In this document: one piece after another, positions 55,141 through 63,871 of the stretch
How the letters are laid out: the number at the start of each line of letters is the position of its first letter
Position numbering within the stretch: position 1 is the stretch's first letter
Assembly: GCA_013388685.1 (NCBI GenBank)
Contig: JACAET010000031.1
Span: forward strand, 62,001-126,000
From: Chloroflexota bacterium
Lineage (GTDB): Bacteria; Chloroflexota; Anaerolineae; Anaerolineales; Villigracilaceae
Direction: 5' to 3'
Length of the DNA: 64,000 bases
The notes under the pieces: model-generated
The model's database searches: none
Told to the model about the DNA's origin: nothing
What the model saw: the letters and a program-made list of their open reading frames with translations, nothing else
Translations under genes and position numbers: made by a program

Positions 55141-55814
55141 GATTCACCATCCAGCACACCGTCGCGCAAGCGGATCACCCTCTGCGTTTGCTCGGCAATT
55201 TTCGGGTCGTGCGTCACAATGATCAGTGTCGTTCCGAGTTCCTTGTTCAGGTTGAGCAGGAGATTCATGATCTCCTGCCCCACCTTCGAGTCGAGGTTGC
55301 CCGTCGGTTCGTCTGCCATGATAATGGCGGGGTTGTTGACGATGGCACGCGCAATTGCCACACGCTGCTGCTGCCCGCCGGAGAGTTCATACGGACGGTG
55401 GGTCATGCGGTCTTCCAGCCCGACCGCCCGCAATGCCTCCATGGCGCGTTCGCGGCGTCCCTCCTTCATGCCGGAATACCGCAGAGGAAGTTCGACATTG
55501 GTAATCGCCGTCTGCCGCGAAAGGAGATTAAAACTCTGAAAGACAAAGCCCACCTTGCGGTTACGGATGTCTGCCAGTTGATCGTCATTCAGCGAGGCGA
55601 CAGCTTCTCCATCCAGCCAATATTCGCCGGAGGTGGGACGGTCAAGACAACCGAGCGTGTTCATCAGCGTGGATTTTCCCGATCCGGAGGGTCCCATAAT
55701 GGAAACCACCTCACCGCGCGCAATGGCGAAAGAGACGCCGCGCAAAGCGTGAACCTCGACTTCACCCATTTTGTAAATCTTGCGCAGGTCGTGCGCTTCA
55801 ATGACATTCGTCAT
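55137..55814 (-). CDS. MacB/LolD-type ABC ATPase
   Basis: The 225-residue ATPase carries Walker [17 protein letters not shown], the Q-loop [23 protein letters not shown], Walker [13 protein letters not shown] and VTHDP. I placed the start at 55812-55814 ([12 protein letters not shown]); an earlier TTG overlaps the adaptor gene. The stop overlaps the permease start. Part of the adaptor-ATPase-permease operon on the minus strand. Confidence 0.94.
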   Translation of the reverse strand: MTNVIEAHDLRKIYKMGEVEVHALRGVSFAIARGEVVSIMGPSGSGKSTLMNTLGCLDRPTSGEYWLDGEAVASLNDDQLADIRNRKVGFVFQSFNLLSRQTAITNVELPLRYSGMKEGRRERAMEALRAVGLEDRMTHRPYELSGGQQQRVAIARAIVNNPAIIMADEPTGNLDSKVGQEIMNLLLNLNKELGTTLIIVTHDPKIAEQTQRVIRLRDGVLDGES

Positions 55815-55818
55815 ATTG

Positions 55819-57108
55819 CTAATTCCCAAACGGACCGCCTCGCGGACCGAAGAAATCCGTAGGCGGGTTCAAAACCACGGCATCGCCTTCCTGCAAATCG
55901 CCGCCCACAAGCACACTCATGGTATCCGAGGACGAACCCAGCTGCACAACTTTTTTGACGGGTTGGTTGTTTTCCAACACATACACCACCCGCTCCCCAT
56001 CCGAGAGACGAACAGCGCGATTCGGAACAAGCAGGACATCTGTCAGTTCCCTGACGATGATATTGACCGCCGCCGTCATGCCGGGTTTAACCAGCAGATC
56101 GGCGCCGGTGAGTTCCACCGTGACTTTAAAATTCACAACCCCGGCGGAGACCGTTCCGGTTTGAGCCACCTCGGTCACCACGCCGTTATATTCCCTGCCG
56201 AGAATGGCGTCGAACGTCAATTTGACCGGCTGACCGACCTCCACACTGTTGATATCCACCTCCGAAACGTTCACATCCACCAGCAGGCTGGAGAGATCGT
56301 CAATGCGGAAGGCGGTCGCGCCCGCGCCGACCTGGTCGCCGGGAAGCGGATAGGCTTCGGTCACGATACCCGCAAAAGGAGCCACAACTCGCGCCAGGTT
56401 CATGGTGGCTTGCGCCGCCGCGATACGCGCTTCGACCGCCGCAATCTCCGTCCTATTGCCGCTGATCAGGCGGTCATAGGCGCGTTGTGCGTCTTCATAG
56501 GTCGCTTTTGCCAGAGCAAGTTTTTCGTCCGCTTTGGCGATGGTCAGCGCGTCGGCATAGCCCTTCCGGGTTTTCACCTCTTCGACTTCGATGACGCCAA
56601 AAGGCGTGTTCTTCTTTCTCTTCACAACCTCCTCGATGTCAATCAACCCGTCGAGGGATTTGCGATAATTGAGCGCGTAGTTGTAATCGTCCTTTGCCTT
56701 GCGCAGCGCGATGGCGGCTTGCGCGCGCGCCGTATCCGAATTCAACAAGTCGTCCAGGGTTTTTTGCGCGTTGACCAGATCCGCTTCCGCCAGGATGACG
56801 CTTTGCGGAAGGGACGATTTGGCGAGAAACGCCAGCACAAACCCTGAAGGAACGTTATCGCCAACCTTCACATTGACCGTATCCACCGTGCCGGCTGCCT
56901 GCCAGAACAAAATGGCGGTTTGCTTGGCGCGCACAGTGCCGGTGGCGCCGATGGTGGCTGTCAGGGTGCCGCGTTCGACAACAGCGGTTTGATAGACGCT
57001 TTCCTGAGCGGCAAGGCTGTTCTGTCGGTACCAATACCCGTACCCTCCCAACCCAACCACAAGGAGCAAAATCAAAACTCCGCGATATCTTTTCAACAAC
57101 TTACTCAT
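55819..57108 (-). CDS. HlyD/MacA-type efflux adaptor
   Basis: The 429-residue protein has an N-terminal membrane anchor (about 8-27), a split lipoyl domain ([30 protein letters not shown]), a coiled-coil hairpin (about 85-225) and beta-barrel plus membrane-proximal domains ([35 protein letters not shown]). It is the periplasmic-type adaptor of the ABC genes that follow. GGAGGAAACC lies directly before the ATG at 57106-57108. First gene of its operon. Identical architecture to the adaptor at 52729 except for the anchor. Confidence 0.93.
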   Translation of the reverse strand: MSKLLKRYRGVLILLLVVGLGGYGYWYRQNSLAAQESVYQTAVVERGTLTATIGATGTVRAKQTAILFWQAAGTVDTVNVKVGDNVPSGFVLAFLAKSSLPQSVILAEADLVNAQKTLDDLLNSDTARAQAAIALRKAKDDYNYALNYRKSLDGLIDIEEVVKRKKNTPFGVIEVEEVKTRKGYADALTIAKADEKLALAKATYEDAQRAYDRLISGNRTEIAAVEARIAAAQATMNLARVVAPFAGIVTEAYPLPGDQVGAGATAFRIDDLSSLLVDVNVSEVDINSVEVGQPVKLTFDAILGREYNGVVTEVAQTGTVSAGVVNFKVTVELTGADLLVKPGMTAAVNIIVRELTDVLLVPNRAVRLSDGERVVYVLENNQPVKKVVQLGSSSDTMSVLVGGDLQEGDAVVLNPPTDFFGPRGGPFGN

Positions 57109-57531
57109 GGTTTCCTCCGCGAGGGGATGCCTCGTCAAATTGTTCAAATTACCAGAGAAATTTATACCCCAGAAATATGAATTGGCAATGAATTTAGCAC
57201 GAACACTGATAGAACTCCAATAATTGGCGAATCACAACAAACGGCATTGGATCTCTTGCAAAAGTGCGCCGGAGGGCGCACAGTACGCCTTCGCGTACGA
57301 GACGTTCGCTAACGTCGGCCGACTTGCCCAAGAGGTCTATAGTGTACGTTCGCCAGCCACCTCGCGGTTGCACATCTGCCAACCCTTTTGACGGGTCGCA
57401 GCACAAGGCAGACCTGCCTGCGATAATGTGATGATTGTCGTCCAGTTAGGTGACATTTAAGCCTGTGGACGGGTTTTGTGATTGTGTATCATTATCTCGT
57501 CATCCTGGTCTTATAAATATCGGAGGATTGC
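57109..57531. other. Non-coding interval with three hairpins
   Basis: This 423-base divergent region contains three adjacent hairpins (57264-57316), AT-rich DNA next to the adaptor gene and a possible TATCAT -10 box at 57487 ahead of gltD. No gene is credible within it. Confidence 0.6.
57264..57316. repeat. Three consecutive perfect mini-hairpins
   Basis: GTGCGCC-GGAG-GGCGCAC (57264-57281), GTACGC-CTTC-GCGTAC (57283-57298) and GACGTT-CGCT-AACGTC (57301-57316) stand two to three bases apart, each with a four-base loop. They are related in design to the paired hairpins at 4744-4781. Confidence 0.7.
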
Positions 57532-58980
57532 ATGCAGTTCATACCCAGCGAAACCCTCACCATTGACCGCAAGGCAAGGGCGAATATGCCCTTCTTTGAT
57601 CTGGACTTGCGCGCTGCCGAAGAGCGCACCTGCGATTTCGACGATGTAGTCATCGAGTTCGACCCCGAACGCGCCATGGTGGAGGCGTCACGCTGTATTC
57701 ACTGCCCGGATCCCGCACCGTGCATGGTTGCCTGCCCCACCCACAACGACATCCCTTCCGCCATGTGGCTGATTGAACAGGGGCGCTTCTCCGAAGCCGC
57801 CAACCTTTATCACCAGACCAGTTCCCTGCCGGAGATTTGCGGACGCGTCTGCCCGCATGAGCAGTTATGCCAGGGATCGTGTGTGTTGAACAAACATCAC
57901 ACGCCGGTTCTGTGCGGAGAACTGGAAGCCTTTACCGTGGATTACCAGCGCCGCCACGAAGGACGGGTTCTCCCGCTCGCTCCTCCAACGGGAAAACGGG
58001 TCGCCATTATCGGCGCAGGACCAGCGGGTTTGGGCTGTGCGGACCAACTCGTCCAGCGCGGACACGAGGTCACCATCTTCGAATCCAAACCCGCGCCCGG
58101 CGGTCTGCTCGTCTATGGCATCCCCAATTTCAAACTCCCGAAGGAAATCTGGCAGGAAAAATGGGAGGAATTCGAACGCGCCGGCGTCAAATTCGTGCCC
58201 AATACCTACATCGGCAAAGATAAAACCATTGACGACCTCTTCGCCGAGGGCTTCGATGCTGTCTTCATCGGCGTCGGCTCGGAAGTGGACGCCAAGATGG
58301 AAGACACCCCAGGCACCGACCTGCCCGGAGTCTACGAAGCGACCGATTTCCTCATCCGCGCCAACGTCGCCCCCGACCTGCTTCCGCCCGACATGCGAAA
58401 ACCGCTCGAAATCGGCAAACGCGTAGTCGTGGTGGGAGGCGGCGATACGGCGTCCGACTGCCTGCGGTCCGCCTTGCGTCTTGGTGCAAAGGAGGTCACC
58501 TGCCTCTACCGCCGCACAGAAAAGGAAATGCCCGGCGGAAAGAAAGATCGCGCTCTTGCAAAAGAAGAAGGCGCAAAATACCGCTTCCTTACCCAGCCGG
58601 TCAAATTCATTGCCGGCGAAAATGGAAAACTTGCCGCCGTGGAATGTATCGAAATGAAACTGGGCGAGCCCGACGCCAAAGGCAGGCGCAAACCGGTTCC
58701 CGTCGAAGGCTCCAACTTCAGCATCGCCTGCGACACCGCCATCCTTGCCCTCGGCTACTGGCCCGATCCCATTCTTGGCAAAACAACACCAGACCTCGAA
58801 ACACATAACTGGGGGCTGATCAAGGCGGACAAAAAAACCGGCGCCACCTCGCGCCCGGGGGTCTTCTCCGGCGGCGATTGCGTCACCGGACCCGATCTTG
58901 TTGTCACTGCCATGGTCGGCGGGCGAAAAGCCGCCTGGGCAATCGACGAATATTTGAAGAGCAAAGGGGCTTTACGTTAA
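57532..58980 (+). CDS. gltD: Glutamate synthase small subunit / NADPH-dependent GltD-like oxidoreductase
   Basis: The 482-residue protein supplies electrons from NADPH. Cysteines 55, 58, 64 and 68 plus 103, 107, 113 and 117 form the two N-terminal 4Fe-4S clusters (CIHCPDPAPCMVAC, CGRVCPHEQLCQGSC). The FAD motif AIIGAGPAGLGCADQL and NADPH motif VVVGGGDTASDCLRSA follow, and SGGDCVTGPDLVVTAMVGGRKAA ends the FAD site. The large subunit gene is not adjacent, so it may instead work as an NADPH-ferredoxin type or with a distant GltB. GGAGG precedes the ATG. A terminator follows. Confidence 0.92.
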   Translation: MQFIPSETLTIDRKARANMPFFDLDLRAAEERTCDFDDVVIEFDPERAMVEASRCIHCPDPAPCMVACPTHNDIPSAMWLIEQGRFSEAANLYHQTSSLPEICGRVCPHEQLCQGSCVLNKHHTPVLCGELEAFTVDYQRRHEGRVLPLAPPTGKRVAIIGAGPAGLGCADQLVQRGHEVTIFESKPAPGGLLVYGIPNFKLPKEIWQEKWEEFERAGVKFVPNTYIGKDKTIDDLFAEGFDAVFIGVGSEVDAKMEDTPGTDLPGVYEATDFLIRANVAPDLLPPDMRKPLEIGKRVVVVGGGDTASDCLRSALRLGAKEVTCLYRRTEKEMPGGKKDRALAKEEGAKYRFLTQPVKFIAGENGKLAAVECIEMKLGEPDAKGRRKPVPVEGSNFSIACDTAILALGYWPDPILGKTTPDLETHNWGLIKADKKTGATSRPGVFSGGDCVTGPDLVVTAMVGGRKAAWAIDEYLKSKGALR

Positions 58981-59051
58981 ATCGAGAAACTTGCGTTTCG
59001 TCCGTCAACGCGCCGTAACGCATCACGCGAATCTGCTGAGGGCAGGTGAAA

Positions 59052-59091
59052 GTAAGGACACATTCCCAACGGGTGTGTCCTTACCGTTCTT
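59052..59091 (+). terminator. Hairpin terminator after gltD
   Basis: GTAAGGACACA (59052-59062) pairs perfectly with TGTGTCCTTAC (59074-59084), followed by a weak T-rich tail (CGTTCTTTAATT). It lies between gltD and the promoter of the next gene. Confidence 0.65.
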
Positions 59092-59105
59092 TAATTCCCG
59101 CAAGG

Positions 59106-59111
59106 TATAAT
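59106..59111 (+). promoter_or_regulatory. -10 box of a leaderless promoter
   Basis: TATAAT ends seven bases before the ATG of the HExxH protein gene; no ribosome binding site lies between. Confidence 0.65.
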
Positions 59112-59118
59112 TTTTATC

Positions 59119-60393
59119 ATGCTGTATCGAATCGGAAGAATACTGGATGTGGCAAGCGTTTTGATCCTGCTCATCGTCGTCGGCGGGAGCGACGTCCCTC
59201 TCTTTAACAACAGTACAGACCAGACACGCGCATTCACCCGCAAAATCGAATTCGATTACCCCAACTGGGTCTGGAATGCAACCTGGCTCAAGATCGAACA
59301 GGCGGCAATCCATGCGCCGCATACCTTTCCGCGCGGCACAAAACAACAGATCGTTTTCGAATATTTGCGTACAACGACGAACCTGATGCAAACCGAACGC
59401 CGCCTCGAACAAATCTACGCTGACCCCGGCATTGCCGACAAGGAAACCGCCAGCGCGCATCTACGTTCCCAACGAGACCAATACCGTGCCAGGCAGGCGG
59501 AACTCGCCCCCTTTGCAGAATCCATTTTTCAAAATCAGATCGGCGAAACCCTGGCGGAGGCGGAACTCACCACACTCGGTCAGCCCCTGCCGCCGGTGCT
59601 TTATCACAACTCCCCCACCCCGCTTGCGCTGATTGTCTCGAAACGCGAGCAAATCCTTCAGATCGCCAACATTTCCATCCTGCCCACCCTGACCCTCGAC
59701 GAACAAATCGCCCTCGAAGATCAGGTGGCGAACGCCCTTAACGTATCCACCCTTGTCGTGCCCATCGGCGGGGTTGGCGTGTACCCCACCATGGTGATGG
59801 AGACCGCCGATCTGCGCTGGATGCTCAACACGATCGCCCACGAGTGGACACACAACTACCTCAACCTGCGTCCCCTTGGGCTCAATTACAACACCACACC
59901 CGAACTCCGTACCATGAACGAGACGGCGGCAAACATCGTCGGCGATGAAGTGGGCTACCAGGTGTTACAGCGCTATTATCCCGAATGGCTCGCCTCTTCC
60001 TCGAACCTCAACTCGATTCTGCTCCATATCTTTTCCCTCCCCTCCAACGGACTCGACAACCCGCCCGCTTTCGACTTTCGCGCCGAAATGCGCGAAACCC
60101 GCGTCAGAACCGACGAATTGCTCGCCCAGGGAAAAATCGTCGAAGCGGAAACCTACATGGAACAACGACGCCAAATCTTTTGGCAGAACGGGTATCTTCT
60201 GCGAAAACTCAACCAGGCCTATTTTGCCTTCCACGGCGCTTACGCCGATCAACCGGGCGGCGCGGCAGGCGAAGACCCGGTCGGACCGGCGGTGCGCGCC
60301 TTGCGCGAGCAAAGCGCTTCGCTGGCTGATTTCCTCAACACCATCGCGCGGATGACTTCTTTCGAGGAACTGCTGGAAGCCATCCACCAATAA
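59119..60393 (+). CDS. Membrane-anchored putative zinc peptidase (HExxH)
   Basis: The 424-residue protein has an N-terminal membrane anchor (about 10-26, VASVLILLIVVGG). The large extracytoplasmic part has a helical region (about 70-150), then TIAHEWTHNYLNLRPLG containing HExxH (HEWTH), and 28 residues on NETAANIVGDEVGYQVL, where the Glu may be the third zinc ligand as in gluzincins. I do not recognise a named family. The next gene (cyclophilin fusion) starts five bases after its stop, so both may act in envelope protein turnover. Activity is inferred from the motif only. Confidence 0.72.
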   Translation: MLYRIGRILDVASVLILLIVVGGSDVPLFNNSTDQTRAFTRKIEFDYPNWVWNATWLKIEQAAIHAPHTFPRGTKQQIVFEYLRTTTNLMQTERRLEQIYADPGIADKETASAHLRSQRDQYRARQAELAPFAESIFQNQIGETLAEAELTTLGQPLPPVLYHNSPTPLALIVSKREQILQIANISILPTLTLDEQIALEDQVANALNVSTLVVPIGGVGVYPTMVMETADLRWMLNTIAHEWTHNYLNLRPLGLNYNTTPELRTMNETAANIVGDEVGYQVLQRYYPEWLASSSNLNSILLHIFSLPSNGLDNPPAFDFRAEMRETRVRTDELLAQGKIVEAETYMEQRRQIFWQNGYLLRKLNQAYFAFHGAYADQPGGAAGEDPVGPAVRALREQSASLADFLNTIARMTSFEELLEAIHQ

Positions 60394-60397
60394 CCTT

Positions 60398-61723
60398 ATG
60401 CGTCCTCAACCCATCGAATTTTTCGATCCATGCGCAATCCATGCGCGGGCGTTGAAAAACGCCGGCTACGCGTTTCCGCTTTTGGGGCAATCTTTACCGC
60501 GCAGCAGATTTTTCGTTGTCGTCATCCTCCTTCTTTTCTTTTCTTCATGCGCCTATCCGCCCGCGACACCCCGTGAGATTGTCCCCACCGTGACCCGCAT
60601 TCCCAAAATCCCCTCTCCCCTTCCCTGCACCTCGTTTTCGATCGCCCCCACACCGGGTCCGGACGCGCCGTCCTTGATTCCGCCAATCACCGCGCAGGAT
60701 CACATTCGCGGGCAGGAAAACGCCGGTATCACCCTTCTGTTCTATGGCGACCTTCAGGATACGACAAGCGGCTTGTTCGCCAATGTCGCCAGCAGACTGC
60801 TGGCGGAACATCCGCAGGATGTGCGCCTTGTCAGTCGCGTCTTCCCGCTCCTCGGTCGGAACGATAAAGCCCTGCTTGCCGCGCAGGCAGTGGAAGCTGC
60901 GAATTTGCAGGGCAGGTTCTGGGAGATGCACGATCTGCTCTACGCCCAACAGGCGAACTGGACAACGATGTCGGTCGAGGATTTCGAACAGTGGAGCGCG
61001 GCGCAGGCGTCGGCATTGGGAATGGATGTTTTGCAGTATCAGGCTGACGTCAAGGGCGAGGCGGTCAGGGATTTGGTGCAACGGAATTTCGAGACGGCGC
61101 AAAAGTTCGGTCCGTTTGCCGTCCCGCTCATCGTCATCAACGGCGAGATCTATATCGGTCCGCAGGATTTTACCAGCATGAACGATATCGTCATGTTGAC
61201 CCTGCTCGGCAAACGACATTTCGCGACATGTCCGCCGTTTTTTGTGGACGAATCGAAGCAATACATTGCCACGCTCCATACCGAAAAAGGCGATGTGACG
61301 CTCGAATTGTTTGCCGACAAGACGCCGTTCACGGTCAATTCGTTCGTTTTTCTTGCGCGCAGCGGCTGGTATGACGACATTACCTTTCACCGCGTCATTC
61401 CCGAACTTTACGCGCAAACCGGCGACCCCAGCGGCACCGGCAGGGGCACGCCCGGTTATTATGTGATCACGGAGATTCTGACTGAGCTCACATTCGATGC
61501 GCCGGGCATGGTGGCGATGGTCAACTCGGGACCGGATACCAGCGGAAGCCAGTTTTTCATTACCCTTGCCTCAACACCGCAATTCGACGGCAGATATACG
61601 ATCTTTGGACGGGTATTGACCGGCATGGATGTGCTCAAAGCGCTCTCGCCGCGCGACCCGCGACCCGGGGAGGAACTGCCTCCAGGCGACAGATTGTTGA
61701 GTGTCAAGATCGAGGAAAAATGA
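60398..61723 (+). CDS. Lipoprotein with DsbA-like and cyclophilin domains
   Basis: The 441-residue protein has a long N-terminal stretch before a hydrophobic segment ending SSC (about residues 33-49, FFVVVILLLFFSSCAYP), possibly lipidated. Residues ~110-275 follow DsbA/thioredoxin-like fold (EMHDLLYAQQANW, VPLIVINGEIYIG), but the position of the CxxC motif reads QDTTSG, so no disulfide chemistry is expected. Residues ~285-441 are a cyclophilin peptidyl-prolyl isomerase: FHRVIP, QTGDPSGTGRGTPGY, GMVAMVNSGPDTSGSQFFIT and GRYTIFGRV. Likely a chaperone/foldase on the outer face. A later start than 60398 (e.g. inside the leader) is possible. Confidence 0.87.
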   Translation: MRPQPIEFFDPCAIHARALKNAGYAFPLLGQSLPRSRFFVVVILLLFFSSCAYPPATPREIVPTVTRIPKIPSPLPCTSFSIAPTPGPDAPSLIPPITAQDHIRGQENAGITLLFYGDLQDTTSGLFANVASRLLAEHPQDVRLVSRVFPLLGRNDKALLAAQAVEAANLQGRFWEMHDLLYAQQANWTTMSVEDFEQWSAAQASALGMDVLQYQADVKGEAVRDLVQRNFETAQKFGPFAVPLIVINGEIYIGPQDFTSMNDIVMLTLLGKRHFATCPPFFVDESKQYIATLHTEKGDVTLELFADKTPFTVNSFVFLARSGWYDDITFHRVIPELYAQTGDPSGTGRGTPGYYVITEILTELTFDAPGMVAMVNSGPDTSGSQFFITLASTPQFDGRYTIFGRVLTGMDVLKALSPRDPRPGEELPPGDRLLSVKIEEK

Positions 61724-61777
61724 AATCGTCACTGAGGCGGCGCCAATTGTCGAAGCGAACGAATATGCCTGTCGTGG

Positions 61778-61783
61778 TAAGAT
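61778..61783 (+). promoter_or_regulatory. -10 box of a leaderless trmI promoter
   Basis: TAAGAT is followed by six bases (AGCCGT) and then the ATG of trmI; no ribosome binding site is present. Confidence 0.5.
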
Positions 61784-61789
61784 AGCCGT

Positions 61790-62647
61790 ATGTCCTTTCA
61801 ACCTCCATCCTTCACCGCTCGCGCAGGCGATCTGGCGGAACTGGTGGGCTTGCGTCACAAGCATTTCATCATCAACCTGCAGGCGGGCGCAAAGTTCGAG
61901 ACGCATCGCGGTATTCTCCTGCACGATGATCTGATCGGCAAACCCTGGGGCACACAGGTGTTCAGTCACATGGGCGCGCCGTTTTTTTTGCTGCAACCGT
62001 CGCTTGCCGATTTGTTGATTGATCTCCCGCGCACCACCCAGATTCTCTATCCGAAGGACATCGGCTTCATCCTCGTCAGCATGGGCGTGGGACCGGGGCA
62101 AAAAGTGCTGGAAGCCGGGACAGGCTCCGGGGCTATGACGACCGCCCTGGCATACGCGGTTGGGGGTGAGGGACGCGTCATTTCATATGAGATCAAGCCG
62201 GACGTGCAGAATTTAGCGCGCAAGAATCTATCCCGTTTCGGGCTGGATGGGCGCGTCGACTTCAAATTGCGCGATATCGAACAGGGGCTCGACGAAACCG
62301 ACGCCGATTCTTTCTTCCTCGACGTGCCGAATCCCTACGATTACATCGCCCAGGTGCGCGCCGCCCTCAAGCCCGGCGGTTTTTTGTGCTGTCTCATCCC
62401 CACGTTCAACCAGGTGGAAAAAACACTCCTCGCATTGCGACAACGAAAGTTTGCATTCATCGAGGTTTGTGAAATATTCCTGCGCTACTATAAAGCCGAG
62501 CCTGCCCGCCTGCGCCCCACAGATCGCATGGTGGCTCACACGGGTTTCCTGATCTTTGCCCGCCGTGTCGAACCGAGCGAAGACCCGCGCGGACTGGAAC
62601 TGGCAAGGGAGGTTGGCGAAGCCATACCAGAAGAGGAGAAAAAATAA
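61790..62647 (+). CDS. trmI: tRNA (adenine-N1)-methyltransferase (TrmI, position 58)
   Basis: The 285-residue enzyme makes m1A58 in the T loop of tRNAs. The N-terminal small beta domain is followed by the Rossmann fold: VLEAGTGSGAMTTALA binds S-adenosylmethionine, YEIKPDVQNLARKN is motif II and FLDVPNPYDYI the catalytic Asp region. CCLIPTFNQVEKTL and ERLLRPTDRM-like RLRPTDRMVAHTGFL match the family C-terminus. The stop overlaps the start of the next gene by one base (TAATG). Confidence 0.94.
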   Translation: MSFQPPSFTARAGDLAELVGLRHKHFIINLQAGAKFETHRGILLHDDLIGKPWGTQVFSHMGAPFFLLQPSLADLLIDLPRTTQILYPKDIGFILVSMGVGPGQKVLEAGTGSGAMTTALAYAVGGEGRVISYEIKPDVQNLARKNLSRFGLDGRVDFKLRDIEQGLDETDADSFFLDVPNPYDYIAQVRAALKPGGFLCCLIPTFNQVEKTLLALRQRKFAFIEVCEIFLRYYKAEPARLRPTDRMVAHTGFLIFARRVEPSEDPRGLELAREVGEAIPEEEKK

Positions 62648-63177
62648 TGCGTCGCATCTTTCGCCGTCAGATTCGCAAAACGCTCGCCCAGAACGTCCCC
62701 CCGATCTTGCAGGAGGCAAACTTCGCCTTTTCAAAGGGTGAATATGGGCGCGCCGCCGAACTGTTCGAACCAATTGCGCGCGCCGCCGATGGACGCGGCG
62801 GTCCGCGTGCGCCGCTCTTTTACCTGCAAGCCGGACGTTCACGGCTTCTTGCCGGACAGGGTGAATTGGGTGTTCCATCCTTCAGACGCGGGCTCGAACT
62901 GCTCGCCCAGCGCAGGCAATTCCAACGGTTGCGTCAATTTGGAACGAGGACGATTCAAGAATTGAACGAGCGCGGCTTGAAAAACGAGGCGGCTGAGATC
63001 GAAGCATGGCTCGAATCCGTTTTGCCGGGGATGTCTGTATCTGATGCACCGGTCAAAAGAGCCGCTCTGCCAACCCACTGTCCCTCGTGCGGCGCTCCAC
63101 TGCGACCCGATGAAACCGAATGGCTGGATGAAGTCACAGCGGAATGCGGCTATTGTGGAAGCCCGGTCAGAGAATAA
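62647..63177 (+). CDS. TPR-like protein with C-terminal zinc ribbon
   Basis: The 176-residue protein starts with a basic helix (MRRIFRRQIRKTLAQNVPP) and a short TPR-like helical array (about 25-115: FSKGEYGRAAELFEPIARAA, FYLQAGRSRLLAGQ). The C-terminus holds a zinc ribbon with two pairs, CPSCGAP and CGYCGSP. It lies between trmI and the Nudix gene with single-base stop-start overlaps on either side, so all three are coupled. The function is unknown; a scaffold or RNA-related role is only suggested by the neighbours. Confidence 0.8.
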   Translation: MRRIFRRQIRKTLAQNVPPILQEANFAFSKGEYGRAAELFEPIARAADGRGGPRAPLFYLQAGRSRLLAGQGELGVPSFRRGLELLAQRRQFQRLRQFGTRTIQELNERGLKNEAAEIEAWLESVLPGMSVSDAPVKRAALPTHCPSCGAPLRPDETEWLDEVTAECGYCGSPVRE

Positions 63178-63866
63178 TGCCCGTCAAACGACAAAATCGG
63201 CTCTGGTTGTTCTCGCTTTTGGCAAACATTCATCGCTTCGTGCACCCGCACCAACCCGATATGTCCATCACCGTGAGCGAAGAGTACATCTCGCGAAAAT
63301 TGAGTCAGGCGCTTCCGCCCGCCGGTTCATCGTCCGACGGCTCTTCGGAGGTTGCGCTCGATGAAAACACGCGTCTCAAGTGCGCGGCGGTTCTTGTCCC
63401 GCTGGTGTGGGAACACGAGGAATGGCATTTGCTTTACACCCGCCGCACAGACAGGGTCGAATCGCACAAGGGACAGGTCTCTTTCCCCGGCGGCGCCTGC
63501 GATGAAGGGGAGACGACGCCGGAACAAACCGCCCTGCGCGAAGCGGAAGAAGAGATTGGTATCGAATCGAAAGACGTAAGGGTGCTGGGCAGGCTTGCCA
63601 ACCTGATTACGATTACCTACTTTCGGGTGACGCCGGTGGTGGGTGTCGTCAAGTGGCCCACCGTATTTCGCGTGGGGGAGCATGAGGTGGCGCGCATATT
63701 TACAATTCCGCTTGGGTGGCTGGCAAATCCGTCGAACCGCTGGCAATTCGAACGATCCGATTCGAGGCGGAGTTTGATCGTCTATCATCCCTATGACGGT
63801 GAAATGGTCTGGGGTGCCACAGCGCGCATCACGGTGGATTTTCTGAACGCGCTGGGATATTCCTGA
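63177..63866 (+). CDS. Nudix hydrolase (NudL/CoA pyrophosphatase-like)
   Basis: The 229-residue protein has a complete Nudix box (G-x5-E-x7-REAEEEIGI) and, just before it, the NudL-type segment HKGQVSFPGG. The preceding AAVLVPLVWEHEEWHLLYTRR and the GRLANLITITYFRVTPVVG strands fit CoA pyrophosphatases (UPF0035), which split CoA and its derivatives. I placed the start at 63177 (TAATG overlap with the preceding gene); an ATG at 63261 would give a more typical N-terminus. It is convergent with a partial gene. Confidence 0.87.
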   Translation: MPVKRQNRLWLFSLLANIHRFVHPHQPDMSITVSEEYISRKLSQALPPAGSSSDGSSEVALDENTRLKCAAVLVPLVWEHEEWHLLYTRRTDRVESHKGQVSFPGGACDEGETTPEQTALREAEEEIGIESKDVRVLGRLANLITITYFRVTPVVGVVKWPTVFRVGEHEVARIFTIPLGWLANPSNRWQFERSDSRRSLIVYHPYDGEMVWGATARITVDFLNALGYS

Positions 63867-63871
63867 GAGGG

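Noticed and set aside
54157..55539. Plus-strand frame of 460 codons
   Set aside because: Antisense to the MacB-type permease and ATPase genes.
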